Source: Maribacter cobaltidurans
GTDB taxonomy: Bacteria > Bacteroidota > Bacteroidia > Flavobacteriales > Flavobacteriaceae
Direction: 5' to 3'
NCBI RefSeq assembly: GCF_002269385.1
Contig: NZ_CP022957.1
Span: 1,545,001 to 1,609,000 of the forward strand
DNA: 64,000 bases
Shown: piece by piece, positions 1-9,976 of the stretch
How positions within the stretch are numbered: position 1 is the stretch's first letter
Layout: each line of letters begins with the position of its first letter
Translations under genes and position numbers: made by a program
The notes under the pieces: generated by a model
Told to the model about the DNA's origin: nothing
The model's input: the letters and a program-made list of their open reading frames with translations, nothing else
The model's database searches: none

Positions 1-79
1 TGTGGTAAGCCTATCCTATGAATTATACCATAGCTTTGGAAAAGGTAATTTATAATCTAAATCAATTAAATAAAACAAA

Positions 80-925
80 ATGAGAGCATTATTGATAGGC
101 TTGTTTATAGGTATGCTAAGCATATCTTCCTTTGCGCAAGAAGCTATTTTTCCGATGGGGGCAAAAGCGAAAAACGTACACCATACAGGTGATATTTGGC
201 TTACGCATGTTGTAGATGCCGATGAAACTTTTAAACATAACGTAGCCCAAGCGGTTTCAGCACCTGGAGCATTTCTCAATTGGCATTTACATCCAGACGG
301 CCAACAATTGTTGATTACTAGCGGCGTTGGTTTTTATCAGGAAAAAGGAAAGGAAGTACAAGTGATGCGAGCTGGTGACGTTATCAAATGCCTTCCCAAC
401 GTAGAACATTGGCATGGTGCCACTCCTAAAAGTGCAGTGACCTATTTGGCGATAGGTGGTAGCACACCTACCAAATGGACAGATGAACTTAGTGTTGAGG
501 ATTATAACAAAATACCGCTTCCTGAAATTAACAATTCAAGTCTTGAAAATGAGATCAAGGAACTTTCTAAAGCCAAATGGAAATGGATGGCCGAAAAGGA
601 TGTGGACAAGTTGGCCAATTTGTTTCATGACAAATCAAGGTTTGTACACATGAGCGGCTCCTGGAAAAAGGACAGGGAATTGGAAATCATCGAGACGGGA
701 AGTATTTGGTATAAAAATGCCGATGTACACGATGTGGTCGTGGAAACTTTTGATGACAATACCGTGGTACTTTGGAACAGAATAACACTTACGGCCCATG
801 TTCGTGGTAACGATGTATCCAATGAATTTACCGTGACCGAATTCTATAAAAAAGAAGGCGACGATTGGAAATTATTGGACCTTACCTTTAGCAGCGTTCG
901 TGATACCCATGAAATTGCGCATTAA
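80..925 (+). CDS. Secreted cupin plus NTF2-like (DUF4440-type) two-domain protein
   Basis: A 281-residue protein starting with a clear signal peptide (hydrophobic core, then SSFAQ before the likely cleavage site), so it is exported. Residues about 40-135 look like a small cupin: HLHPDGQQ, a GVGFYQEKG strand, then a GDVIKCLPNVEHWHG segment carrying the usual second cupin His motif. Residues about 150-281 are a SnoaL/NTF2-like domain beginning with EIKELSKAKWKWM and containing FVHMSGSW. The second domain is strongly similar to the next gene. Cupin proteins of this type often bind a metal, and NTF2-like folds bind small hydrophobic ligands, but the substrate is unknown. The gene opens a plus-strand series with the NTF2 paralogue, an esterase and oxidoreductases, suggesting modification of a small organic compound. 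Confidence 0.8.
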   Translation: MRALLIGLFIGMLSISSFAQEAIFPMGAKAKNVHHTGDIWLTHVVDADETFKHNVAQAVSAPGAFLNWHLHPDGQQLLITSGVGFYQEKGKEVQVMRAGDVIKCLPNVEHWHGATPKSAVTYLAIGGSTPTKWTDELSVEDYNKIPLPEINNSSLENEIKELSKAKWKWMAEKDVDKLANLFHDKSRFVHMSGSWKKDRELEIIETGSIWYKNADVHDVVVETFDDNTVVLWNRITLTAHVRGNDVSNEFTVTEFYKKEGDDWKLLDLTFSSVRDTHEIAH

Positions 926-951
926 TACTTCAGAACAAATAATTTATAAAA

Positions 952-1398
952 ATGAACAGGAAAATAATACTAAGTCTATTAGTTATGCTCATCACAGGAA
1001 AAGTCGCCCTTGCCCAATCGACTGATTTAGAAAAGGAAATCAGAGAGCTGTCCATTCATAAATGGCAATGGATGGCCGATAAGGATGCCGATAAATTGGA
1101 AGGCCTTTTTCATGATAAAGCCAAGTTCGTCCACATGGGCGGCACATGGGGAAAGGACCGCGAAGTAGAAATCATTAGAGGTGGGTTCATCCACTATAAA
1201 AAAGCTGATGTCCATGAAGTCATGGTCGAAGTCTTGAATGATAATACCGTTATACTTTGGAACCAAATTACACTCTTGGCCGTAGTAGGCAGTAATGAAG
1301 TGACCAATCCCTTTATGGTAACGGAGGTTTATGTAAAGGAGGATAACACTTGGAAATTGGCCGATCTGACCTTTAGCAAAACAATGACAAGGGAATAA
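952..1398 (+). CDS. Secreted NTF2-like (DUF4440-type) protein, paralogue of the upstream C-terminal domain
   Basis: A 148-residue protein with an N-terminal signal peptide ending in ALAQS, followed by one SnoaL/NTF2-like domain. It aligns over its whole length with residues about 150-281 of the preceding gene: EIRELS, W(K/Q)WMA(E/D)KD, DKL..LFHDK, FVHM.G(S/T)W, KDRE.EII and DNTV(V/I)LWN are shared. This points to a local duplication, with or without the cupin domain. The gene lies 26 bp after its neighbour on the same strand, so co-transcription is likely. The family includes steroid isomerase-like and nuclear transport factor-like folds, and no catalytic residues can be assigned from sequence alone. 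Function is inferred only as binding or converting a small molecule in the periplasm. Confidence 0.8.
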   Translation: MNRKIILSLLVMLITGKVALAQSTDLEKEIRELSIHKWQWMADKDADKLEGLFHDKAKFVHMGGTWGKDREVEIIRGGFIHYKKADVHEVMVEVLNDNTVILWNQITLLAVVGSNEVTNPFMVTEVYVKEDNTWKLADLTFSKTMTRE

Positions 1399-1428
1399 CT
1401 TGAACAACGCAACTTAATAAACACTCAA

Positions 1429-3048
1429 ATGAAAAAATACATATTAGGATTGTTGGTACTCCTTGGAGTTACTATTTCCGCGCAAGAAAGTACACCCAAA
1501 GTAAAGACCAAATTAGGGGTAATTCGAGGCGTCTATGAAGATGGTGTTGATAGCTTTAAAGGAATACCCTTTGCGGCTCCTCCAGTTGGTGAGTTTCGTT
1601 GGAGAGCCCCTCAACCATTATCCCACTGGGAAGGTGAATTGGATGCTACGGAGTACGGTGCAAACTGCGCACAGTCCGGATGGGGCGGTGCCCCGGGAAC
1701 CATTAGTGAAGGTTCATCCGAAGATTGCCTGTACCTGAATGTGTGGAAACCCGCTTATGTAAATTCGGGTGCGAACCTGCCGGTCATGGTTTGGATTCAT
1801 GGTGGAGGCTTTGTTGGAGGAAGTGGTTCCGGAGCTGGAATCGCGGGTGATGAATTTGCGAAGATGGGAGTGGTTTTAATCACCATTAATTACCGTTTGG
1901 GGCGTTTGGGCCATTTTGCATTTCCTGCTTTAAGTGCAGAACATCCTGAAGAACACAAGGGTAGCTATGCTTATATGGATCAGATTGCGGCACTTCAGTG
2001 GGTACAAAAGAACATTGCTGCCTTTGGCGGAAATCCAGATAATGTGACAATTTTTGGTTTTTCTGCCGGAGGGGTTTCCGTACATTCTTTGATGACCATT
2101 CCAGATGCAAAAGGACTTTTTCATAAAGCCATTAGCGAATCTGGTGGTGCCCGAGATGGTGTCCTTACCGGAAGGCCAATAAAGGAAGAAAATGCAAGTG
2201 CTTTTTACCCCTTATCGGCAGAAACCATTGGTATCAACTTTGCCAAAAAACACGGAATAGAAGGTACGGATGCCGATGCCTTGACCAACCTGCGCGCATT
2301 GCCAGTGGAAGAAATTGTGGATAGCGGTCAAGAAACGGATGGTGAAGGAGGCCCTAGAATCTATTCCGGGCCGATTTTGGACGGCAAATTGGTAACGGAA
2401 ACTGCCGAAAGTGCCTACAACGCTGGTAGACAAATGCAAATACCGTTGATGATCGGTTCTAACAGCGCCGAAATCGGAGGTAGTTTTGTCAACAACAGTA
2501 AAACAAAAGAAGAACTATTTTCACTTTTTGGCGAGTTTAAGGAGGAAGCACAAGCTGCCTATGATCCTGATGGAAGTAAAGCATTCGAAGAGGTGATTAC
2601 CAAGTTCAATACCGATTGGGTGTGGGGAGAACCAGGACGTTTTGCCGCAAGAGCTTTCGCGGAACAAGGTGAACCCACGTTTATTTACCATTTTGGGTTT
2701 GTACCCGAACCTATGAAGGAAAGAATGAAATATGGTGCCGGCCATGGTTCCGAAGTTGGCTATGTGTTTAATAATCTTGATGCACGTTGGGGCAATCCCG
2801 AGACCACTCCAGAGGACAAGAAGGTGGCGGAACTTATGAACGGATACTGGGTAAATTTCGCCAAGACCGGAAACCCGAATGGAGATGGATTACCAAACTG
2901 GCCAGTCTATACTAAAAATGAAGGTGAAATCATGGATATACAGTTAGATGGTGAAGCCGTTGGAAAACCAGACCCAAGAAAAGCCAGATTGGATGTCGTT
3001 GAAAAGGGTGTCAAACTTAGAAACAAACTACAATCACGAGGAATTTAG
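1429..3048 (+). CDS. Secreted type-B carboxylesterase
   Basis: A 539-residue carboxylesterase/lipase of the cholinesterase-like (type B) alpha/beta hydrolase family. It begins with a signal peptide ending in TISAQ. Family hallmarks are present: FKGIPFAAPPVGEFRW near the N-terminus, EDCLYLNVW, the oxyanion HGGGFVGGSG, the nucleophile elbow GFSAGG (Ser212), an acidic residue in NSAEIGG (Glu348) and the catalytic His in GAGHGSE (His439). The triad is therefore complete and the protein should be an active ester hydrolase in the periplasm or outside the cell. It sits 30 bp after the NTF2-like gene and 44 bp before an aldo/keto reductase on the same strand, so it is probably part of one catabolic operon. 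The natural ester substrate cannot be read from sequence. Confidence 0.92.
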   Translation: MKKYILGLLVLLGVTISAQESTPKVKTKLGVIRGVYEDGVDSFKGIPFAAPPVGEFRWRAPQPLSHWEGELDATEYGANCAQSGWGGAPGTISEGSSEDCLYLNVWKPAYVNSGANLPVMVWIHGGGFVGGSGSGAGIAGDEFAKMGVVLITINYRLGRLGHFAFPALSAEHPEEHKGSYAYMDQIAALQWVQKNIAAFGGNPDNVTIFGFSAGGVSVHSLMTIPDAKGLFHKAISESGGARDGVLTGRPIKEENASAFYPLSAETIGINFAKKHGIEGTDADALTNLRALPVEEIVDSGQETDGEGGPRIYSGPILDGKLVTETAESAYNAGRQMQIPLMIGSNSAEIGGSFVNNSKTKEELFSLFGEFKEEAQAAYDPDGSKAFEEVITKFNTDWVWGEPGRFAARAFAEQGEPTFIYHFGFVPEPMKERMKYGAGHGSEVGYVFNNLDARWGNPETTPEDKKVAELMNGYWVNFAKTGNPNGDGLPNWPVYTKNEGEIMDIQLDGEAVGKPDPRKARLDVVEKGVKLRNKLQSRGI

Positions 3049-3080
3049 TCCATTTATTGGGTTTTAAAATATTACGATAA

Positions 3081-4217
<1,137 letters not shown>

Positions 4218-4259
4218 AAGAATACGTCAAAAAAAACTGTAGTTATCGATATTGAAAAT

Positions 4260-4643
4260 ATGGATTCGTCCCTCTCAACAAATCAAAAAACCTATATTCA
4301 AATAGCCCAAAATTTTTTGATGCAACTGAGCGGACAATTCCCCATTACAGAGGACACACAACCCATAAAGTTGCGCAAAGCCTCAGATTTTGCGGATATT
4401 TTAAATATTCATGTAAATCACTTGAATAGGTCCGTCAAGTTGTATACTGGAAAAACGACTACCCAAAATATAAATGAACGTTTTATTCAGGAAGCAAGGG
4501 CATTGCTCAAAAGAAATGACTGGTCAATTACTACCATAGCTACAGTCTTAGGATTTAGGGAAGTAAATCATTTTAGCACCTTTTTTAAAAAACATGTAGG
4601 ACATACGCCAACAGATTTCAGAAAATTGAAAATTAAAAAATGA
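4260..4643 (+). CDS. Short AraC-family DNA-binding protein
   Basis: A 127-residue protein that consists almost entirely of the two-helix-turn-helix AraC DNA-binding domain. The second HTH signature is clear: SITTIATVLGFREVNHFSTFFKKHVGHTP. Normal AraC regulators are about 280-300 residues with an N-terminal sensory cupin; here no sensory domain is encoded, and the 42 bp upstream is non-coding. It could be a natural stand-alone regulator or a 5'-truncated gene. Its stop overlaps the start of the flavodoxin gene in an ATGA arrangement, indicating translational coupling. It probably regulates the surrounding oxidoreductase operon, but the inducer is unknown. Confidence 0.85.
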   Translation: MDSSLSTNQKTYIQIAQNFLMQLSGQFPITEDTQPIKLRKASDFADILNIHVNHLNRSVKLYTGKTTTQNINERFIQEARALLKRNDWSITTIATVLGFREVNHFSTFFKKHVGHTPTDFRKLKIKK

Positions 4644-5242
4644 TAATATCTCGTTTACTATTTATTATTTTCTTGGTATCCGTATGGTGTAGTGCCCAAG
4701 GGTACGAGAATAAAGCGGACAACATATTGATTGTCTATTTATCAAGAACAAACAATACTAAGGTTGTGGCCGAAATGATCCATGAAAATGTGGGCGGTGA
4801 TCTGGTGGCACTGGAATTAAAAAATCCTTATCCGCAAAACTACAAGTCGATTGTGGAACAAGTGGCAGAAGAAAATCGTACCGGGTTTCTTCCGCCCCTA
4901 AAAACACAGATAAATATGGACAAGTATGATACCGTTTTTTTAGGCTTCCCCACATGGGGAATGCAACTGCCTCCACCAATTAAAAGCTTTTTGACCCGGC
5001 ACGACCTTAAGGATAAAACGGTCATTCCTTTTAACACCAATGCTGGGTACGGTATTGGCAGTACCTTTCGAACGGTGGAAAGCCTTTGCTCCGATTGCAA
5101 CATTTTAGAAGGGTTTTCGGTAACCGGGGGTATTGAGAGAGATGGAATTTACTTGGCCATAAAAGGGAACCGTAAAGTAGAAGTGAAGGAATTACTTGTG
5201 GAATGGCTTGAAAAGCTTAAACCCCTGACTATCATAAACTAA
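4640..5242 (+). CDS. Exported flavodoxin family protein
   Basis: A 200-residue flavodoxin-like protein with an N-terminal signal sequence (hydrophobic stretch ending VWCSAQG). The FMN phosphate-binding loop is recognisable in ILIVYLSRTNNTKVVAEMI, followed by DTVFLGFPTWGMQLPPP and a NTNAGYGIGST segment, as in the flavodoxin_4 type. Flavodoxins move electrons or reduce quinones through bound FMN. A secreted form next to a Tat-exported aldo/keto reductase suggests a periplasmic redox partner. It starts inside the stop of the AraC gene (ATGA overlap) and is followed by about 100 bp before the molybdenum hydroxylase genes. Confidence 0.87.
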   Translation: MIISRLLFIIFLVSVWCSAQGYENKADNILIVYLSRTNNTKVVAEMIHENVGGDLVALELKNPYPQNYKSIVEQVAEENRTGFLPPLKTQINMDKYDTVFLGFPTWGMQLPPPIKSFLTRHDLKDKTVIPFNTNAGYGIGSTFRTVESLCSDCNILEGFSVTGGIERDGIYLAIKGNRKVEVKELLVEWLEKLKPLTIIN

Positions 5243-5338
5243 AAACAATTAGGATTTTGACAAAGTAGGTTAAAACTGTTTGAATTTCGTAGGCAACACC
5301 CAATATATAATCTTTATTTTTAAGTAAATTTTTTAAAA

Positions 5339-5803
5339 ATGGCAATATTCAACTTAAATATTAACGGATCGGAACACAGTGTAGATGTTGATTCAAATAC
5401 TCCAATGCTATGGGTACTAAGAGACCATATTAAATTGGTAGGTACTAAATATGGTTGCGGTATCGCTCAATGTGGTGCCTGTACGGTGCATTTAGGTGAC
5501 AATGCGGTACGTTCTTGCCAATTACCTGTTTCGGCTGTTGGGGAGCAAAAAATCACGACCATTGAAGGACTGTCGGAACATGGTGATCATCCTGTACAAA
5601 AAGCTTGGCTGGAAATCGATGTACCCCAATGCGGATATTGCCAGGCAGGGCAGATAATGTCGGCCTCGGCCTTGTTGAAAAGGAATCCCAATCCGTCGGT
5701 CGAAGAAATTGAAAGCGCTATGAACGGGAATATCTGTAGGTGTGGAACGTATACGCGAATCAAAAAAGCAATAAAAACAGCCGCTAGTTCGGAAAACGTT
5801 TAA
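5339..5803 (+). CDS. Molybdenum hydroxylase small subunit with two [2Fe-2S] clusters (IorA-like)
   Basis: A 154-residue (2Fe-2S) subunit of the xanthine dehydrogenase/isoquinoline 1-oxidoreductase family. The plant-ferredoxin-type cluster ligands are in [13 protein letters not shown] plus a later RSCQLP. The second cluster ligands are in CGYCQAGQ and GNICRCGTY. It transfers electrons from the molybdenum subunit encoded next. No signal peptide is present, which fits co-export with the Tat-bearing large subunit. The start ATG at 5339 is preceded by an AT-rich leader. A possible promoter (TTTG at 5279 and a weak TAATCTTT box at 5308) is not convincing enough to annotate separately. Confidence 0.93.
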   Translation: MAIFNLNINGSEHSVDVDSNTPMLWVLRDHIKLVGTKYGCGIAQCGACTVHLGDNAVRSCQLPVSAVGEQKITTIEGLSEHGDHPVQKAWLEIDVPQCGYCQAGQIMSASALLKRNPNPSVEEIESAMNGNICRCGTYTRIKKAIKTAASSENV

Positions 5804-5819
5804 TCAAAAAAATTAGGAG

Positions 5820-8078
5820 ATGACAAAGCTAAAGACGCATATGGGACGTAGGGCCTTTATCAAGAATACAAGTTTGGCAAGTGGCGGTTTGGTACTTGGC
5901 TTTAGTATTTTAAACTCCTGCAAATCTGAGCAGGCAAAAGAGATGGCTGTCAGGGAAATGCCCAAAGAATGGTTCGAGATGAATTCGTATCTGAAAATAG
6001 GTGATAACGGGGTTGTGACCATTTATACGCCCAATCCGGAATTCGGTCAGAATATCAGGACATCCATGCCCATGTTGGTAGCAGAAGAGTTAGATGTAGA
6101 TTGGAAAAATGTACTGGTTGAACAGGCGCCCTATCATGCAGACAAATATGGATTTCAATTTACGGGGGGCAGTAGGGGAATAAGTGCCCGATGGGAGCCG
6201 CTTAGAATGGCCGGAGCAACCGCAAGGCAGATGTTGATAGCGGCGGCGGCAGAAACCTGGCAGGTACCCAAGGAAGAGATTACCGCAGAAGCAGGAGTAT
6301 TACAACATGCAGCCACCAAAAAATCGGCCGGGTACGGAGAAATGGCTTCAGTTGCAGCAACACTTACCGTACCCGAAGAAGTACAACTAAAAGAGGTAAA
6401 GGATTTTAAACTGATCAGCCGTTCGCAAAAAAATGTAGATGCAAAAAGCATTGTAACCGGTAGGCCTTTATTTGGCATGGATATTCAAGAGGAAGGAATG
6501 TTGATCGCCATGATCGAACATCCACCAGCTTTTGGTTTGACCTTCAAATCAGTGGATGGTGAAGCGGCCAAAGCCATGCCTGGAATCAAGGATGTGGTTA
6601 CGATCAAGAGTTTTAAGGACGGATATGAAAAAGGCGGTTTCGACACCAACGCTTTTCCTGAATTGGTTGCGATAGTGGGCAACACTACTTGGGAGGTGAT
6701 GCAAGCTAAAAAGAAATTAAAAGTTGAATGGCAACCCATTACCGCCTATTCGGAAATAATCGCTGGGTTTGGTGGAAAACAAACGATTAACATACCCGCA
6801 GGACTAGAATCTACCAAGATCCATAAATCACAAATGGAAGCACTTGCTGCAAAACCGGGAAAAGTTGTCCGAAAAGATGAAAATCCAGAAGTAGCCTTCA
6901 AAAATGCAACAACAATTTTGGAAAGAAGTTACTCGGCGCCTTTTCTTGCTCATAATAACATGGAGCCCTTGAATGCTTTTGCCCATGTAGCAGGCGAAAA
7001 GGCGAAAATTGCAGCACCAATACAGATTCCGTCTTTGATCATCCCTACCATTGCTAGTAGTCTGGGAATACCGAAAGAGAATATTGAGATGGACCTTCCA
7101 AGAATGGGCGGTGGTTTTGGACGCAAGGCCTATGCCCACTTTGTAGTGGAAGCGGCCCTGATTTCACAAAAAGTCAATGCCCCTATAAAGTTAGTATATA
7201 GCCGTGAAGACGATATGACCAATGGTATTTATCGCCCAACCTATCACGCAACCTATCGCGCGGCTTTTGATGAAAACAATAATTTAACGGCATTACATGT
7301 TAAAGCAGGCGGGGTGCCGGAGAGTCCATTGTTCGCCAATCGTTTTCCGGCAGGGGCCATTGATAATTATATGGCAGAAGAGTGGACCATTGATTCCAAC
7401 ATTTCCATAGGTGCCTTTAGAGCTCCACGATCTAATTTTATGGCCGGTGCCGAACAAGCGTTCTTGGATGAAGTTGCTGAAACCATGGGCAAGGACGCCA
7501 TTCAATTTCGCTTGGACCTGCTAAAACGCGCCAAGGAAAATCCTGTAGGCGAACGGAATGATTATGATGCCGATAGGTACGCCGGAGTCCTGGAATTGGT
7601 TCGTGAAAAATCGGCTTGGAAAGAAAATGATTCAACAAAACATCGAGGTGTATCGGCCTATTTTTGCCATAACTCCTATGCGGCGCATGTACTGGATTTA
7701 AAGATGGAGAACGGTAAACCCGTAGTTGAAAAAGTAGTTTGTGCCATTGATTGTGGAGTGGTGGTAAATCCCGATGCAGCAACAAACATGGCAGAGGGGG
7801 CCATTACAGATGGTATTGGTAACGCCTTTTATGGGGAATTGACCTTTCAGGATGGGGTGCCACAGAAAAACAATTTCCACCAATATCAAATGATTCGCAT
7901 GAACGAAGCGCCAAAGGAAATCGACGTACATTTTGTACAGAATGAAATAGACCCCACAGGTATGGGAGAACCGCCATTTCCCCCTGTTTTTGGAGCGGTG
8001 GCCAATGCTTTGTACAAAGCAACGGGCCAAAGGCATTATGAACAACCTTTTGTTACTGGAAATCAAATAGTAGGATAA
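5820..8078 (+). CDS. Tat lipoprotein-type molybdopterin-binding hydroxylase large subunit (IorB-like)
   Basis: A 752-residue molybdopterin-binding subunit of the xanthine dehydrogenase family, closest in layout to isoquinoline 1-oxidoreductase beta/aldehyde oxidase subunits. The N-terminus has a Tat motif (GRRAFIKNTSLASGG) followed by a lipobox-like LNSC, so it may be a lipid-anchored Tat substrate. Cofactor and active-site segments are visible: MGGGFGRKAYAHF, GAFRAPRSNF and the GMGEPPFPPVFGA motif carrying the catalytic Glu. The enzyme class hydroxylates N-heterocycles or oxidises aldehydes, passing electrons through the preceding subunit. AGGAG abuts the ATG directly, so the Met eight residues in (5841) is an alternative start. 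No FAD subunit or cytochrome c subunit follows; the electron acceptor is not encoded here. Confidence 0.93.
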   Translation: MTKLKTHMGRRAFIKNTSLASGGLVLGFSILNSCKSEQAKEMAVREMPKEWFEMNSYLKIGDNGVVTIYTPNPEFGQNIRTSMPMLVAEELDVDWKNVLVEQAPYHADKYGFQFTGGSRGISARWEPLRMAGATARQMLIAAAAETWQVPKEEITAEAGVLQHAATKKSAGYGEMASVAATLTVPEEVQLKEVKDFKLISRSQKNVDAKSIVTGRPLFGMDIQEEGMLIAMIEHPPAFGLTFKSVDGEAAKAMPGIKDVVTIKSFKDGYEKGGFDTNAFPELVAIVGNTTWEVMQAKKKLKVEWQPITAYSEIIAGFGGKQTINIPAGLESTKIHKSQMEALAAKPGKVVRKDENPEVAFKNATTILERSYSAPFLAHNNMEPLNAFAHVAGEKAKIAAPIQIPSLIIPTIASSLGIPKENIEMDLPRMGGGFGRKAYAHFVVEAALISQKVNAPIKLVYSREDDMTNGIYRPTYHATYRAAFDENNNLTALHVKAGGVPESPLFANRFPAGAIDNYMAEEWTIDSNISIGAFRAPRSNFMAGAEQAFLDEVAETMGKDAIQFRLDLLKRAKENPVGERNDYDADRYAGVLELVREKSAWKENDSTKHRGVSAYFCHNSYAAHVLDLKMENGKPVVEKVVCAIDCGVVVNPDAATNMAEGAITDGIGNAFYGELTFQDGVPQKNNFHQYQMIRMNEAPKEIDVHFVQNEIDPTGMGEPPFPPVFGAVANALYKATGQRHYEQPFVTGNQIVG

Positions 8079-8319
8079 CCGATTATACCTAACTTAACGG
8101 TTGGCCTTTAATAAACAGCTATATACAAACGTTCATTTATTGCCGGATTCATTTTTTGAAAGATGGTCTTAAGAATTGAACAATTTTTTGGACAATCAAA
8201 AACTGATCTTTTTGCACATATCGTCCCAAATCCTTACCCAAACTTTGCGCCTGGATCCTGTGGAATTTTTGTAGTGTTCCGGCAGATAAGCGTTAAGCAA
8301 AAATTCCATAGGGCGCACA

Positions 8320-8793
8320 CTACTTTTGATTTGGAACGCTATCTTTTTCTTTTATCCATTTTTTATACGACTGATAATGCTTAGGGTTTTGGTCAAAATA
8401 TCCTTTTAGATTTGAAATTACTTCTTGCTCTCCCTTCGCAAAAGCCTTTTCTTGAACAGAGGTTATGCCAGAAACTTTGAAAATCAGATAACCTATGATA
8501 ACCAAGGATATGAACCAAATCGAGTAATGAACCCACAACTGTACCTTCGGAACCAATCTTGCACTTGAAATCTGCTCGGTAATTCCTCGAACGTATTCAT
8601 CAAGCTTTGAATTATTCGCTTTCTCGGAATTCAGATGCTCTCGGAGCAATCGTTCGATTTCCGAGGTGTCCGGCCTGATTTTGATATGGTCCGCATTCTT
8701 GGTCAGTTTCTCCAGCTTTTCCAGAGACCTGTTGAACCCGTCCAACTCGTCGGTGAGCAGTTCCATTACCTCGTCCAATTTTTTATATCCCAT
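8320..8793 (-). CDS. Coiled-coil membrane protein linked to a mobilisation module
   Basis: A 157-residue protein not assigned to a named function. Residues 1-90 are rich in charged heptad-like helix (LLTDELDGFNRSLEKLEKL), then a single transmembrane helix near residues 108-128 (WVHYSIWFISLVIIGYLIF) and a charged C-terminal tail. It is the last gene of the minus-strand mobilisation block, 11 bp after the relaxase. Small coiled-coil plus one-helix proteins are common beside MobA-like relaxases in Bacteroidota and may anchor the relaxosome at the membrane; that role is inferred from position only. Confidence 0.75.
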   Translation of the reverse strand: MGYKKLDEVMELLTDELDGFNRSLEKLEKLTKNADHIKIRPDTSEIERLLREHLNSEKANNSKLDEYVRGITEQISSARLVPKVQLWVHYSIWFISLVIIGYLIFKVSGITSVQEKAFAKGEQEVISNLKGYFDQNPKHYQSYKKWIKEKDSVPNQK

Positions 8794-8804
8794 AATTTTC
8801 GGTT

Positions 8805-9674
8805 TTAAATTCCAATTCCCGTGTCGATGGCCTTTTTGATGGTTTTCTTGATGATGTTCTTGGCGATGCCCGTTGCGAGGTTGGTACCCAGTTCCACCGT
8901 TTTCCCTAACAGCTGGACCGATTTGCCGATTTCCTTTGGTTTGGTTACACCTTTGTTCCGGGAAAGCTGTGCCATTATCCTTCCCCCGGACATGGAACGG
9001 TGTACCTCGCTTGCCTTGAAATTATGGCCTTCATATTGGAACCGGAATCCCTGTAACTTGTTGGCCCGGTTTATTGTCGGGATGACTTCCACGTTCCTTT
9101 CCTGCATGGCCTTGATGTAGGAGTCCAATGTTTTTGGTCTATCGCTTTCCATTACTTTATGATGGATGTCCTTTATTTCCATCCGGACCTTTATGGAATC
9201 CAGTTCCTTTTCCAGTTGTACCTCCTTGACCGTAGTGAGCCCCATTTCCTTGGCAACGTTCTCCGCCGCCAGTTGGCTGCGCTTTCCGATAAAGCTGTCG
9301 TTATAGGCCTTGCCATCGAACCCTATCCTGTTCACATATAAATGGACGTGGGTATGTGCCTTGTCCCTGTGCACGAAGGCGATGGCCTGTCGTTCCTTCA
9401 GCTGCATTTCTTTTATGAACCGTTGGGTCATTTCCCTTAGTTGTGCTTTGGTCAAATTCCTACCGTCCTTCCGGGTCGGGCTAAGGATAAAACTGAGGGT
9501 GTTCTTTTGGCAACGCGTGTTCTCCTCCTGGACCAGCCTGAACTCTTCGGTGATATCTTTGGGGTTTTCCCCTGCCAGGTGTTGACTAAGGACCACCTCG
9601 GCACCCTTCTCCTGGTTCCAACCGTAATCGATACTTGTCCCGGTGTGCGCTATGGATGTCCCTTTTCCTATCAT
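8805..9674 (-). CDS. MOB-type relaxase (MobA-like, element 1)
   Basis: A 289-residue relaxase/mobilisation nuclease. The metal-binding signature HRDKAHTHVHLYVN is present (His102, His107, His109, His111), and Tyr17 in TSIDYGWNQ is a candidate nicking tyrosine. Relaxases cut the origin of transfer and stay attached to the transferred strand. The C-terminus is basic with short hydrophobic stretches. Its start overlaps the end of the MobC gene, and it lies downstream of primase and helicase genes on the same strand, giving the standard layout of a mobilisable element that relies on another element's conjugation machinery. No type IV secretion genes occur in the window. Confidence 0.9.
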   Translation of the reverse strand: MIGKGTSIAHTGTSIDYGWNQEKGAEVVLSQHLAGENPKDITEEFRLVQEENTRCQKNTLSFILSPTRKDGRNLTKAQLREMTQRFIKEMQLKERQAIAFVHRDKAHTHVHLYVNRIGFDGKAYNDSFIGKRSQLAAENVAKEMGLTTVKEVQLEKELDSIKVRMEIKDIHHKVMESDRPKTLDSYIKAMQERNVEVIPTINRANKLQGFRFQYEGHNFKASEVHRSMSGGRIMAQLSRNKGVTKPKEIGKSVQLLGKTVELGTNLATGIAKNIIKKTIKKAIDTGIGI

Positions 9675-9976
9675 TTCTTGGTCCTTTTAAAATTATGGAG
9701 GTGCTTTCTTATTTCCGCTGCCAAGGTCTCGACTTCACTGGCCAGTTTCGGATTGTGCTTCCTGAACATATTACCGATGCGGGTAAAATTTCCCTTGTAC
9801 TTCACCAGCATTCTATAGTGGGCCAATTGTTCTTCGGTCAAACGCTCGATGACCGAATTCCCGAAAGCCGAACTGCGGCAATATTCGGAGAGGGAAATAC
9901 CGGCCCGTTCCGCCCTTTTCTTGAGCAGCTTCTTCTCGTAGATGGAGCACCGGAACTTGATGTAGGTCCTCTTCAT
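9671..9976 (-). CDS. MobC-like relaxosome accessory protein (element 1)
   Basis: A 101-residue basic protein starting MKRTYIKFRCSIYEKKLL. The ATG at 9976 is chosen because it forms an ATGA overlap with the stop of the primase gene; a longer reading to 10012 would run into the primase. It has the ribbon-helix-helix-like N-terminus and the RAGISLSEYCRSSAFG segment of plasmid mobilisation MobC proteins, followed by RIGNMFRKHNP, close to the usual N-Q-arrangement of the family. MobC proteins bind the transfer origin and assist the relaxase. Its stop overlaps the relaxase start, so primase, MobC and relaxase are translationally coupled. Confidence 0.88.
   Translation of the reverse strand: MKRTYIKFRCSIYEKKLLKKRAERAGISLSEYCRSSAFGNSVIERLTEEQLAHYRMLVKYKGNFTRIGNMFRKHNPKLASEVETLAAEIRKHLHNFKRTKK

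Noticed and set aside
5279..5315. Possible promoter before the molybdenum hydroxylase genes
   Set aside because: TTTG is present, but the -7 box (TAATCTTT) deviates from TAnnTTTG, so support is too weak.
8209..8220. A single TATGTGCAAA match (inverted) between the molybdenum hydroxylase and the mobilisation module, considered as a left arm site of element 1
   Set aside because: Only one copy, in the opposite orientation, with no tRNA-Asn core nearby. A 10-bp match can occur by chance.
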